The notes under the pieces: model-generated
What the model saw: the letters and a program-made list of their open reading frames with translations, nothing else
Database searches by the model: none
What the model was told of the DNA's origin: nothing
In this document: piece by piece, positions 30,974 through 39,470 of the stretch
Position numbering within the stretch: the first letter of the stretch is position 1
How the letters are laid out: the number at the start of each line of letters is the position of its first letter
Virus record (IMG/VR): IMGVR_UViG_3300036850_000032
Coordinates: 1 to 61,243 of that record
DNA length: 61,243 nucleotides
DNA from: a virus
Strand: one strand, 5' to 3'
Program-made: the position numbers and the translations under genes

Positions 30974-31211
30974 CATGGGCGGCATCAAACGCGCCCCGAT
31001 GGATCTTCCCCCTCATCCGCGAGCGGACAAGGTGACGATCACCCCGGCACAGGGCGGCGGGTTTGCGGTGGAGTGCCAGCGGGACGGCGGCGTGGAAACG
31101 TCGGTGCTACCGGACTTCAACGCCACGCTGGACTACGTTGCTTCGGAGCTTGGGGGAGGGGAACAGGCCCAGCCCGAGATGTCGATGGGGCCACCTGAGG
31201 AGATGGCCTAG
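30963..31211 (+). CDS. Small hypothetical protein
   Basis: 82 residues with a short beta-sheet-like core (KVTITPAQGGGFAVECQRDG) and a Met/Pro/Gly-rich tail. Good AGGAG site. Overlaps the previous gene by 11 bases. Confidence 0.45.
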   Translation: MAIDMGGIKRAPMDLPPHPRADKVTITPAQGGGFAVECQRDGGVETSVLPDFNATLDYVASELGGGEQAQPEMSMGPPEEMA

Positions 31212-31214
31212 CTT

Positions 31215-31490
31215 GTGGCGAAACACAACTTGGCGCTTGGGGCGCCAAACTGTCACAACATCGTGCCGGGTGACGATGTGGCACCATTCGACTCGCGTCC
31301 AACCTGCCGGCTGACTATTGAGTGCTCGGATGGTACCGTCGCGTGGGCCGACATGACGATCCCCGAGGAACTCCGGGACTTGGATGGCGACATGTACCGA
31401 GAGCGGTATCTGGTGCCTGCCGCAGGTGCTGCGTGGTCAATGATGCGGAAGCACTTGCGGGACCACTATCGATTCAAGCTCCAGAATTGA
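31215..31490 (+). CDS. Small hypothetical protein
   Basis: 91 residues, GTG start. Beta-type N-terminal half, C-terminal helix with MMRKHLRDHYRFK. Its stop codon lies inside promoter-like element B. Confidence 0.45.
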   Translation: MAKHNLALGAPNCHNIVPGDDVAPFDSRPTCRLTIECSDGTVAWADMTIPEELRDLDGDMYRERYLVPAAGAAWSMMRKHLRDHYRFKLQN

Positions 31491-31516
31491 CAGGCACAAG
31501 TACACGCGCGTAGGAT
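31487..31516 (+). promoter_or_regulatory. Promoter-like repeated element, copy B
   Basis: TTGACA (31487-31492) overlapping a TGA stop, spacer with GGCACAAGTACAC, then TAGGAT (31511-31516), 18-base spacing. It matches element A at 28312 in both boxes and in spacer sequence, and both continue GAG after the -10. Confidence 0.55.
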
Positions 31517-31790
31517 GAGAGCCGAGCCCTTGAACGAACCGACACGTACAGCCGTCCCGTGCGATTGCGGATCATGGCCGCACCGTTTTGGTTGCGCGTT
31601 CCTCAAGTGGTGCGTGGCTGAGCGCAAGGCCGGGTTCTGTTCTCGGTGCCACAAGGCGCTCATCAGCGAGCGCGACGGACACATCGTCTACTGCCCCACC
31701 GGATGCTCTCACGAGATGAGCGGCGAGGCCGCCCTTGACTTCATGGACGCGACCGGATCCGGTTGGATCCGAAAGCTGGTCACTCCGTGA
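31515..31790 (+). CDS. Small cysteine-rich protein
   Basis: 91 residues, with Cys pairs in PCDCGSWPH, FCSRCHKAL and YCPTGC, so one or two zinc sites are likely. The annotated ATG overlaps the -10 of element B. From that promoter the first usable start would be TTG 31530, shortening the protein by five residues. Confidence 0.5.
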   Translation: MRAEPLNEPTRTAVPCDCGSWPHRFGCAFLKWCVAERKAGFCSRCHKALISERDGHIVYCPTGCSHEMSGEAALDFMDATGSGWIRKLVTP

Positions 31791-31999
31791 CGCCTCCTGA
31801 CGCCTTCACCCGCTGGGCGCAGTCGAACGCCATCCCGCAGGAATATTGGCATCTCTGCCGGCAAGCGTGGGAGGCTGGCGTTCGCCATCGGCATCTCAAC
31901 GCGCCTTTCACCATTGCCGATGCGACGGGCTGGTCAGAGACCGATGCGATCGCCACCACGGGATGCAAGGCGACCGTCTCCAGTCGATTGGACACATGA
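31787..31999 (+). CDS. Small hypothetical protein
   Basis: 70 residues, GTG start coupled to the previous stop. Contains AIPQEYWHLCRQAWEAGVRH. No known family. Confidence 0.45.
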   Translation: MTPPDAFTRWAQSNAIPQEYWHLCRQAWEAGVRHRHLNAPFTIADATGWSETDAIATTGCKATVSSRLDT

Positions 32000-32271
32000 C
32001 TGTGGGCTACGCCGCTCGCACCAACCTGCGCAGTCCTGACGGCAAAGACACCGCCGCCGCGTACGCCGCTCAGTTACAGTCCACCGTCCGCCAGCTCAAG
32101 ACACCCCGGCAGTATCAGCGCTTTCTGGATACCTTCCCCGCTGAGACACGAGACGATGTCCGGCAACTCACCAAAGCCTATTGCGAGTGGGATCTCGACG
32201 CCATCAGGGCAGAGGACGCATTGATCGCACGGGCGGCGACGGTGGCGGCGCGGACAGCAGGTGGCACATGA
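31996..32271 (+). CDS. Small helical protein
   Basis: 91 residues, all helix (QLQSTVRQLKTPRQYQRFLD). Start and stop overlap neighbours by four bases. Unknown. Confidence 0.45.
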   Translation: MTVGYAARTNLRSPDGKDTAAAYAAQLQSTVRQLKTPRQYQRFLDTFPAETRDDVRQLTKAYCEWDLDAIRAEDALIARAATVAARTAGGT

Positions 32272-32462
32272 CGATCGAAGTAGCACTCGCGAGCGGTTCA
32301 GTTGAAGCCTTCACGGCCGACGCGCCCATTCGCGTGGATGTGGATGAAGGCCGCGCGCTCATCATCAGCTACTCGCACGGGGAAGTCATTGCCGTGTTCG
32401 CGCCGGGCGTGTGGAGTTCGGCCAAGAAGCAACCGGATCGCGTGAGGACGCTGGACGAATGA
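32268..32462 (+). CDS. Small beta-rich protein
   Basis: 64 residues, alternating strands (IRVDVDEGRALIISYSHGEV). Coupled on both sides. Unknown. Confidence 0.45.
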   Translation: MTIEVALASGSVEAFTADAPIRVDVDEGRALIISYSHGEVIAVFAPGVWSSAKKQPDRVRTLDE

Positions 32463-32614
32463 CACTCCCCGCGAAGCCACCGAAGCGCAACCCAAACGAT
32501 ACCACCTTCCGCAACCTGAATGCCTTGAAGGTGCGGGTGGCGAAGTTGGAAAAGCTCGTGGCGTATCTGGCGAGTTGTCACGAGCCGAAGAAGGTCGGCG
32601 CGAAGCAGACGTAA
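32459..32614 (+). CDS. Tiny coiled-coil protein
   Basis: 51 residues. The basic start MTLPAKPPKRNPND is followed by a heptad-like stretch (LNALKVRVAKLEKLVAYLAS). Last gene of this operon before the structured stretch. Confidence 0.45.
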   Translation: MTLPAKPPKRNPNDTTFRNLNALKVRVAKLEKLVAYLASCHEPKKVGAKQT

Positions 32615-32626
32615 CAGAGTTTCGAT

Positions 32627-32770
32627 CCTCTCAGTGACGCGGACTAATTACCCGCGCTAAAGGCACTCCCGAGCCGCACTGAGGAGGAACAACGGGACAC
32701 GACAGCACGGGGCTGTGTGACGACTCTGCGATGACAGAGGCGCTTACACAGCCCCTTTTGTTTTGTCCCG
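32627..32770 (+). ncRNA. Structured non-coding RNA candidate ending in terminator
   Basis: No gene is evident between 32615 and 32787. A stem of TCAGTG (32631-32636) with CACTGA (32677-32682), extended by further pairs, encloses a CGCGG/CCGCG hairpin (32638-32656). A second structure follows: CGGGACA (32693-32699) with TGTCCCG (32764-32770) around the terminator stem. The compact set of nested stems suggests an RNA with a function beyond termination. Confidence 0.4.
32709..32767 (+). terminator. Rho-independent terminator
   Basis: GGGGCTGTGT pairs with ACACAGCCCC (10 bp). An inner CTCTG/CAGAG hairpin lies in the loop, and TTTTGTTTTG follows directly. It ends the terminase-to-small-gene transcript before the structural genes. 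A further TTTTT (32773-32777) follows the outer stem. Confidence 0.75.
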
Positions 32771-32787
32771 ACTTTTTGGAGGCCGAC

Positions 32788-33354
32788 ATGATCAAGAGAC
32801 GGTCGTTTCTGACGGCGCTGACGGGTCTGTTCGTGGTGCCCGCTGTTCTCAAAGGCAGCACGCCACGCGTGGATCCATCAGTCGTCGTGGATCGAGTGCC
32901 GGTGACGCCCCTGCCACCCGCAGGATGGCCGCAGCGTGCGGTCAGATGGTTCACGGACGAACTCGGCCGACAACTTGCCGATATGCGCCCACAGTTGGAC
33001 CCCGCGCTGGATCGCACCCTGCCGTACACGCCAAGTGAAGCGGTGCAGATCAATATCGCTGCTCGCGATGGCGCTCGAACAGGCCCCGCCTTGGGGCCGT
33101 CTGCGATGGGCAACCAGCGACTGACGCCGTGGTCCACCGAAGACGACATTCGTTACGCCGCGCGCCATGTCGCGGAGGCGTGTCGGCGCGAGGGATTGAC
33201 GCGGTTCGGCCATCTTCCGCTTCCCTCCGGCATGTATGCGGTGGAGCGGTGTTCCTCACAATCGCTCGGCGTGTCGGTCAGGCTGTGCGTGAACTACGAC
33301 ATTTCCGCTGACATGCAGGCCCTGCGTTTCGACGTGTTAGGAGCACGCGGGTAA
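32788..33354 (+). CDS. Tat-signal protein upstream of portal
   Basis: 188 residues from an ATG with TTGGAGGCC upstream. KRRSFLTALTGLFVVPAVLK is a twin-arginine-like signal, so export is predicted. The mature domain is soluble, with no recognised motif (ends YDISADMQALRFDVLGA). Being next to the portal yet exported is unusual. It could be a cargo gene expressed after the terminator. Confidence 0.55.
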   Translation: MIKRRSFLTALTGLFVVPAVLKGSTPRVDPSVVVDRVPVTPLPPAGWPQRAVRWFTDELGRQLADMRPQLDPALDRTLPYTPSEAVQINIAARDGARTGPALGPSAMGNQRLTPWSTEDDIRYAARHVAEACRREGLTRFGHLPLPSGMYAVERCSSQSLGVSVRLCVNYDISADMQALRFDVLGARG

Positions 33355-33355
33355 G

Positions 33356-35755
33356 GTGGCTGAAGGCGCTGATCTCGACATCCGCCCCGCCCGTTCGGTG
33401 CAACTCGTCACCGCTGGCCGGGACGTGTCTCCCGAGGATCAGCGAGACAGCAAAGCCGCCGAAGCGGAGCGCCTCCGCAAGCAAAAGCTTGTGGAGGAAG
33501 GCATCCGCCGCTGGAAAGCCTGCTCGGAAGCCGAAGCCAAGCAACGCCAGCGCGAGAAAGAGGATCTGGAGTTTGCCCGCGCGCTCCCCGAAGATCAGTG
33601 GCCCGAGGAACTGCTCAGAACCCGTGCCGGCGGGACGATCAACGGCATCGTGACGGCGGCGCGTCCCTGCCTCGTCATTCCCAAACTCAATGCCCCAGTT
33701 GATCAGACGGTCAACGAAGCGCGCAATGCCCGACTGAGTATCCGGGTCAAGCCCAAGGGGCAATTCTCGAACAAGAAGGGCGCCCAACTCCGCCAGGAGA
33801 TGATCCGTGCGATCGAGGTGGACAGCAACGCCACCCAGCCGCGGCTGTGGGCACTCAACCGAGCCGCCATCTGCGGCCGGGGCTGGTATCGCGTCGTGAA
33901 GGAGTACGCCGCCGATGGCGACTTCCTGATCGATCTCGTCACGAAGGGCATTCCGAATCAAGGCTCGGTCTACTGCGATCCCTTCGCGAATGAACCAGAC
34001 AAGTCCGATGCCGAGTTCATGTTTGTGACCTCGGACTTCGCGCCAGCCGAATACAAGCGGCGGTTTCCGAAGAGTGAACTGGCGGAGTCAAGCGCCGATG
34101 GCGACCTGTTCTCCACGACGGCGGATCTGCCTTTGGATTGGGTGAACGAGAAGCATTTCCGGGTGGCGGAGTACTTCTACGTTGAGCACAAGGATCGCAT
34201 CCTGATCGAAACCCCGCTAGAGCTCGGCGGCAAGCATCGTTTCGCGGATGAACTCCCGCCCGAGTTGCAAGCGGCCATCCCGAAGGGCATCAAGACGCGT
34301 ACCGTCGACCATCGCACCGTCCGCTGGTGCCTGATGAACGCCGTCGAGATCCTCGAGGAAGAGCAGTGGGAAGGCCGGACGATCCCGATCATCCCCGTGG
34401 TCGGCTCTGTCTCCAATGTGGAAGGCGAGTGGGTCTACAAAGGCATCGTCAGCAACGCCAAGGATGCCCAGCGCTCGTACAACTACGGCCGTTCAGCGCA
34501 AGTCGAGAGTGTCGGACTCGCCCCGCGCGCGCCGTGGGTCATTGCCGAGGGGCAAGTGAAGGGCTACGAGGACGTGTGGGAGCAGGCGAATACCTACGGC
34601 GGCAATTACCTGCCGTATGTGCCCACGAGTCTGGAAGGCCAGCCCGTTCCCCCGCCGCAACGCAATACCGTCGAGCCTGCTATCCAGGCGATCACTTTGA
34701 TGGTGCGCGAGGCGGACAACGACATCAAGGCCACGACAGGCCGGTACGATCCCAGTCTCGGCAATCTCGATCCGAACGCCCGTTCGGGCAAAGCCCTCAA
34801 GGAACTAAAACAGCAGGGCGAGCTCGGCTCCAGTCACTTCCTGGACAACCTCGCCAACGTGTCGATGCGGCGGGAAGCCCTGATCTATCTGGAGATGCTC
34901 TATCCGGTCTATGGCACGACACCGGGCCGGATCGCGCGGTTGCTCGGCGAGGAAGAGGAAGACGCCCGCGAAGTGATGCTCGGCAAGCCATTCGTGCCCG
35001 ATGAGGACGGCCGTCCAGTCGAAGCGCCGGCGGATCATCCCGCCGCCCAGCGCTACGAGCTGGACGAAGACGGCGAATACGCCGTGGTGGTGAGTGTCGG
35101 CAAGTCCTCGCAGACGCAGCGGGAAGACAACGCGGAACTGCTCAAGTCCATCTTTGAAGCGGCTCCGCAAGTCGCCGAGGCTGGCGCGGACATCTTCGTG
35201 GAGCAGTTGGAAGGCCCGGTCGCGGAACGGCTCGCTAAGCGCTTACGGAAGCTCAATCCGGCCCTCGCCGATGAGGACGAGAGCGGAGCGAAGCCGCCGG
35301 TCGATCCCGCGATGCAGCAACAACTCCAGCAGCTGCAGCAGGCGAATCAGCAGTTGGAAACCTCGCTGAAGCAAACCGTCGAGGAACTGAAGACGCAGAA
35401 GGCAGCCGCGGACGCTGAGGCCCAAGTCAAGCGCGAGGAGATTCAGGCCAAGGCCCAAGCCGCGCAGGCGGAGCAGGCCGCGAAGCAGCAGACCGCGCAG
35501 ATGGAACTGGAAGCCAAACAGCGTCAGTTTGAGGCGGAACTCGCGGCGAAGCGCGAGATGTTTGCAATGGAGCTGGCGAGCAAGAAGGAACTGGCGCTGC
35601 TGGAGATGGAGAACGATCTTCGCAAGGCGCAGATCGCATCGGATGCGAAGGCGCAGCAGTTGGAGATGCAGGCACAGGCCGCGCGCGAGTCACAGGTGCG
35701 GGATCAGGCGTTTCAGGCAGTGAGTGAGAAGCCGGAGATGGGAGCAGGCGCGTGA
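33356..35755 (+). CDS. Portal protein (P22 gp1-like)
   Basis: 799 residues, GTG start. The central region has the P22-portal features: ATTGRYDPSLGNLDPNARSG, then KALKELKQQGELGSSHFLDN, and many Trp/Tyr wing residues. From about residue 650 the C terminus is a long Gln/Glu/Lys coiled coil (MQQQLQQLQQANQQLETSLK), comparable to the P22 barrel. It forms the dodecameric DNA gate and docks the terminase. Confidence 0.88.
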   Translation: MAEGADLDIRPARSVQLVTAGRDVSPEDQRDSKAAEAERLRKQKLVEEGIRRWKACSEAEAKQRQREKEDLEFARALPEDQWPEELLRTRAGGTINGIVTAARPCLVIPKLNAPVDQTVNEARNARLSIRVKPKGQFSNKKGAQLRQEMIRAIEVDSNATQPRLWALNRAAICGRGWYRVVKEYAADGDFLIDLVTKGIPNQGSVYCDPFANEPDKSDAEFMFVTSDFAPAEYKRRFPKSELAESSADGDLFSTTADLPLDWVNEKHFRVAEYFYVEHKDRILIETPLELGGKHRFADELPPELQAAIPKGIKTRTVDHRTVRWCLMNAVEILEEEQWEGRTIPIIPVVGSVSNVEGEWVYKGIVSNAKDAQRSYNYGRSAQVESVGLAPRAPWVIAEGQVKGYEDVWEQANTYGGNYLPYVPTSLEGQPVPPPQRNTVEPAIQAITLMVREADNDIKATTGRYDPSLGNLDPNARSGKALKELKQQGELGSSHFLDNLANVSMRREALIYLEMLYPVYGTTPGRIARLLGEEEEDAREVMLGKPFVPDEDGRPVEAPADHPAAQRYELDEDGEYAVVVSVGKSSQTQREDNAELLKSIFEAAPQVAEAGADIFVEQLEGPVAERLAKRLRKLNPALADEDESGAKPPVDPAMQQQLQQLQQANQQLETSLKQTVEELKTQKAAADAEAQVKREEIQAKAQAAQAEQAAKQQTAQMELEAKQRQFEAELAAKREMFAMELASKKELALLEMENDLRKAQIASDAKAQQLEMQAQAARESQVRDQAFQAVSEKPEMGAGA

Positions 35756-36054
35756 CGGCTCGCAATGGCATTCAGATATTAGCCGAGTGGGCCGAACAGC
35801 AAGACGCCCAAGGGAATGACATTGGGAAACAAGCCGTGATTGATAGCTTGGCGGCTGCGGCAACCGCGATGGAGATTGTACTCCGTTTGGCTGCTGGGGA
35901 AGTCCTCACGAATTCGCGCCATTTCGATGGTATGTGCGTCTTTTGCGGTGTTCAACGCCAGCCGTACGGACGGCCGCCATTTCCGCATACCAACGATTGC
36001 ATTTGGCTCAAAGCTCGCGCGCTCATCATGCAATCAGAAGAAGCGAAGGCATAA
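35752..36054 (+). CDS. Small protein between portal and scaffold
   Basis: 100 residues, GTG start overlapping the portal stop by four bases. GMCVFCGVQRQPYGRPPFPH and NDCIW give a Cys/His pattern. Unlike the structural proteins around it, it looks like one of the early zinc-knuckle proteins. Confidence 0.5.
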   Translation: MTARNGIQILAEWAEQQDAQGNDIGKQAVIDSLAAAATAMEIVLRLAAGEVLTNSRHFDGMCVFCGVQRQPYGRPPFPHTNDCIWLKARALIMQSEEAKA

Positions 36055-37209
36055 ATGGCAGGTATCGAATCCAATTCCACCGTCCTCCCCCCGATCACCT
36101 CGGGCACCGCGGATAGCTGGTCCTTTGACTCGGCGAGTATCAGCGATCAATCCGAACCGCTCGGCACCGTGACGGAGCCGGAGCCCGGCGATCAGCCCGC
36201 GCCCGATGACGCCGAACTGGCCACCGAACCTGCCGCGCCTGCTGCACCGAAGGTGGAAGCGAAGCCTGAGGCCCCGGCACAGCCCAGTAAGAAGCGTCAG
36301 ACGATCACTGAGCGGACAAACGTCCTCAAGGCGGAACTGGCGCAAACACTGCGCGAGCGGGCACAGGCGCGTGAGGAACTCGCCGATCTGCAACGCCAGC
36401 GTGACGCCCTCCGCGGCGAAGTCGGACGCCAACCGGCACCGCCACGACAGGAGCCAGCCCGCTCGGCACCGCCGCCTGCGTCCACGCTCGGCCCGAAACC
36501 GGAGTGGGACAAATTCGAGGCTGACGGCAAGTCATGGAAGGAATACGAGGACGCCAAAGATGCGTGGCTGGAAGCCAAGGCCGAGGAAAAGGCCACGGCC
36601 CGCATCAAGAGCGAGATCGCGTCGATCGAAGATCGCCGTCTCTCTGACGCCCAGCGCGCCCGAGAGGCGGAGATCGCGCAGAGGTACGCCGCGAAGATGG
36701 ACGCGGTCCACGCCAAGTACCCCGACTTCGCGGCGCAAGTGGATGCGAATCTGGCCGGCGTGCAAACCTCTGGCTTCATGAAAGCCATTCTTGTGCATCA
36801 CGCACAGGGTGGCGAAGTGTTGTATCATTGGGCGCGGCATCCGCATCAAGCCGAAATCATCGCGACCTTCCGGCCCACGAGGCCGATCATGGACGCGGTG
36901 GCGACGGCCGAGGATCCGATTCCGCTCTTATCTCACTTTGCCGAGCATCGGGCAGAGTTCGAGGCGCTGACACAGATGCCTCCGGCCAGACAACTCCTCG
37001 AGTTGGGCCGCCTCCAACAGCGACTTGAGGGTGCCTCGCGCACGTCCGACCCGCCCTCACGGTCATCGGTGAAATCTCCGGCACCTCCCTTCCGGGCGAT
37101 GGGCGGTACGGCTGCGGCGGTCAGCGACAGCTCCGAGACCACAGGCGATGACTTCGCGGATTGGGTCCGCGCAGAGAATCGCCGGCAAGCGCAGAGAGCA
37201 GGTCGTTAA
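36055..37209 (+). CDS. Scaffolding protein
   Basis: 384 residues between portal and coat, the P22 scaffold position. The N terminus is acidic and Pro/Ala-rich. Residues ~80-125 and ~165-225 are coiled-coil-like (RAQAREELADLQRQRDALRG). The C-terminal basic end (WVRAENRRQAQRAGR) is where scaffolds contact coat. Family assignment rests on position and composition. Confidence 0.75.
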   Translation: MAGIESNSTVLPPITSGTADSWSFDSASISDQSEPLGTVTEPEPGDQPAPDDAELATEPAAPAAPKVEAKPEAPAQPSKKRQTITERTNVLKAELAQTLRERAQAREELADLQRQRDALRGEVGRQPAPPRQEPARSAPPPASTLGPKPEWDKFEADGKSWKEYEDAKDAWLEAKAEEKATARIKSEIASIEDRRLSDAQRAREAEIAQRYAAKMDAVHAKYPDFAAQVDANLAGVQTSGFMKAILVHHAQGGEVLYHWARHPHQAEIIATFRPTRPIMDAVATAEDPIPLLSHFAEHRAEFEALTQMPPARQLLELGRLQQRLEGASRTSDPPSRSSVKSPAPPFRAMGGTAAAVSDSSETTGDDFADWVRAENRRQAQRAGR

Positions 37210-37358
37210 GCCGTCACACCCGGTGACGCATGAGACATCATGCCTATGATTCCGATCCTCCGCGTTCTCGACTCGCACTGATTACCTGGCTCGCTCTCGC
37301 GGTCTGCGTGACGGCGGCGAGTCTGGTCCTCAGTCACTACACGTCGGACTGGTCCGGC

Positions 37359-38624
37359 GTGCTCGCGCTCAATACCCTCATCACCCCGACGTGGGTCATG
37401 CGTGAAGTCGGCCGGCTGCTCGTCAACAATCTGAAGTTCTCCGCGAACGTCAGCCGCAGTTACGACAGCCAATACAAGCGCATGGGCGCGAAGGTGGGCA
37501 ACACGGTCAATGCCCGTCTCCCCTTCCGGCCGCGCGTCTCCAAGTCGCAGGCGATCAACATCCAGTCGGTGGCGGATCAGATCGTCCCGATCACCCTCAC
37601 CGATCAGGCCAACACCGCCGTGGACTTCTCCACGATGGAAGAGACCACGCAGGTCGATGACTACCGGAGTCGCTACATCCAGCCCGGCGTTGAGTCCCTC
37701 GTCAACACGATGGATGCCGATGGCCTCAACCGGATGTATAAGGCGACGTTCTGGACGGTCGGCACACCCGGCACCGTGCCAGGCTCCACCGGCACCAACC
37801 CGCAAGCCGCCTATCTCACCTATCTGCAAGCGGGCGTGAAGCTCTCGAACAGCGCGGTTCCGCCGGATGGACGCATTGCCGTGTTGAACCCCAACATGCA
37901 CGCGTACCTCGCGGCTGGCGGCCTGACGATCTTCAACCCGCAGGCGCAGATGAGCAAGGTGTATCGCTCAGGGCAGTTCAGCGGGCATGCGCTGGGCTTC
38001 TCGGCGTGGTACGAAGATCAGAACGTGTTCCCGCACGTCATCGGGACGGCGACGGGCACGCCGCTCATCAACGGGGCGTCGCAGACCGGCTCCAGCATCA
38101 TCACCGATGGCTGGACGGCGAGCGTCACGATCCTGCTGCAGGGCGATGTCATCCAGTTCGCGGGCGTCAACGCCGTGAACCCGATGTCCTACCAGAGCAC
38201 GGGGCAGTTACAGGATTTCGTGGTCACGGCGGATGTCACCTCGGACGGATCGGGCAATGCGACCATCCCGGTCTACCCCGCGCTCACCACGAGTGGGCAG
38301 CTCCAGACCGTGACCGGTTCGCCCGCGAACAACGCCGCGATCACCGTGTTCGGGACGGCGCAAGCGGGTCTCGCGGCGCAGGCGGGCATCACCACGCCGC
38401 AAGCGCTGATGTATCACCCCGACGCGTATGCGCTGGTCATGGCGGATCTCGTGCTGCCGAAGGGCTTGTGGATGAGCGAGCGGATCTCCAGTGAGGAACT
38501 GGCGGTCTCGGTGCGCTTCCTCAAGCAATACGACATCATGACCGACCTGTCGGCGGCGCGCGTCGATGTGCTCTACGGCTGGAAGGCCGTGAGACCAGAG
38601 ATGGGGGCCAGGCTCGCAGCCTGA
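37359..38624 (+). CDS. Major capsid (coat) protein, P22 gp5-like
   Basis: 421 residues from GTG 37359, chosen because MLALNTLITPTWVMREVG resembles the start of P22-type coats. The frame is open back to an ATG at 37230, adding a 43-residue hydrophobic extension. HK97-type features: N-arm, DQANTAVDFSTMEETTQ, an inserted beta domain (~residues 210-310), and a conserved end AARVDVLYGWKAVRPEMG. It forms the head around the scaffold. Confidence 0.8.
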   Translation: MLALNTLITPTWVMREVGRLLVNNLKFSANVSRSYDSQYKRMGAKVGNTVNARLPFRPRVSKSQAINIQSVADQIVPITLTDQANTAVDFSTMEETTQVDDYRSRYIQPGVESLVNTMDADGLNRMYKATFWTVGTPGTVPGSTGTNPQAAYLTYLQAGVKLSNSAVPPDGRIAVLNPNMHAYLAAGGLTIFNPQAQMSKVYRSGQFSGHALGFSAWYEDQNVFPHVIGTATGTPLINGASQTGSSIITDGWTASVTILLQGDVIQFAGVNAVNPMSYQSTGQLQDFVVTADVTSDGSGNATIPVYPALTTSGQLQTVTGSPANNAAITVFGTAQAGLAAQAGITTPQALMYHPDAYALVMADLVLPKGLWMSERISSEELAVSVRFLKQYDIMTDLSAARVDVLYGWKAVRPEMGARLAA

Positions 38625-38637
38625 GAAAGAGGACATC

Positions 38638-39465
38638 ATGAGTCTCACCTATCTCAACTCCACGACGATCACCAATGCCATCGCTGCCGATACGCAGCGA
38701 TTCCTCGTCGCCAGTACGACCAACATCACGGTTGGCGGGTTTCTGGTGGCGAACAAAGAATGCATGCTCGTGCAGGCGATCCCGGTCAGTGGGACCGTGG
38801 AGGTCATGCGCGGCGTGAACGGGAGCGTCGCGGCGGCCTACCCGGCACTCCAGACCGTCTGGATCGGGACCGGATCGTCGATCGGCGTGCCCAATGCCGA
38901 TGGCGAGGTCCAGCTCGTGGCCACCCCGTCCACGGGCCTCCCTGGCTACAAGCTGCCGCTCGGTACGCGCATCCGTCTGGCGGGCAGTGAGTACGTGTTG
39001 TGCGACTTCAGCGCGACCATGTACAGCCGGCAGCCCTGCACGATCGATGAGGGGACGTGGTTGGCCACGCCCATCGCGACCACGGGCCGGGGTCGGATCG
39101 GCGTCGTGGCGGAGCCCGAAGGCGGCACGTCCGATCAGTGGGGCTGGGTCCAGATCTATGGCCGCTGCCTCATGCAGATCGGGATGTCGGGCGTGTCGCC
39201 GTCGGATGCGGCGAACGGCCCGACCACGCTCAGCACGTCCGTGCAAACGCGGTTCGCCCTGCCCACGTCACTCACCACCCCGGCCGCGCTGGGCTGGGTC
39301 TCGGATCCCTCGTCTGGTGGGTACATCGTGCAAGGGATGTGGGTCGCGACCGATGCCTCGCCCGGCGATGTGTCGGCCGTGACGAGTGCGGCGAGTCACA
39401 CCGGATCGCAGATCGCGGTGTTTCTCAACTACCCCAGCCTCAAGTTCGAGGTGGAGGCGACGTAA
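38638..39465 (+). CDS. Capsid-associated structural protein (decoration candidate)
   Basis: 275 residues directly after the coat. Beta-rich, with VGGFLVANKECMLVQAIPVS and a central Gly/Thr-rich half. No known fold was recognised. Position and composition suggest a head decoration or accessory protein. Confidence 0.5.
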   Translation: MSLTYLNSTTITNAIAADTQRFLVASTTNITVGGFLVANKECMLVQAIPVSGTVEVMRGVNGSVAAAYPALQTVWIGTGSSIGVPNADGEVQLVATPSTGLPGYKLPLGTRIRLAGSEYVLCDFSATMYSRQPCTIDEGTWLATPIATTGRGRIGVVAEPEGGTSDQWGWVQIYGRCLMQIGMSGVSPSDAANGPTTLSTSVQTRFALPTSLTTPAALGWVSDPSSGGYIVQGMWVATDASPGDVSAVTSAASHTGSQIAVFLNYPSLKFEVEAT

Positions 39466-39470
39466 GCCTG

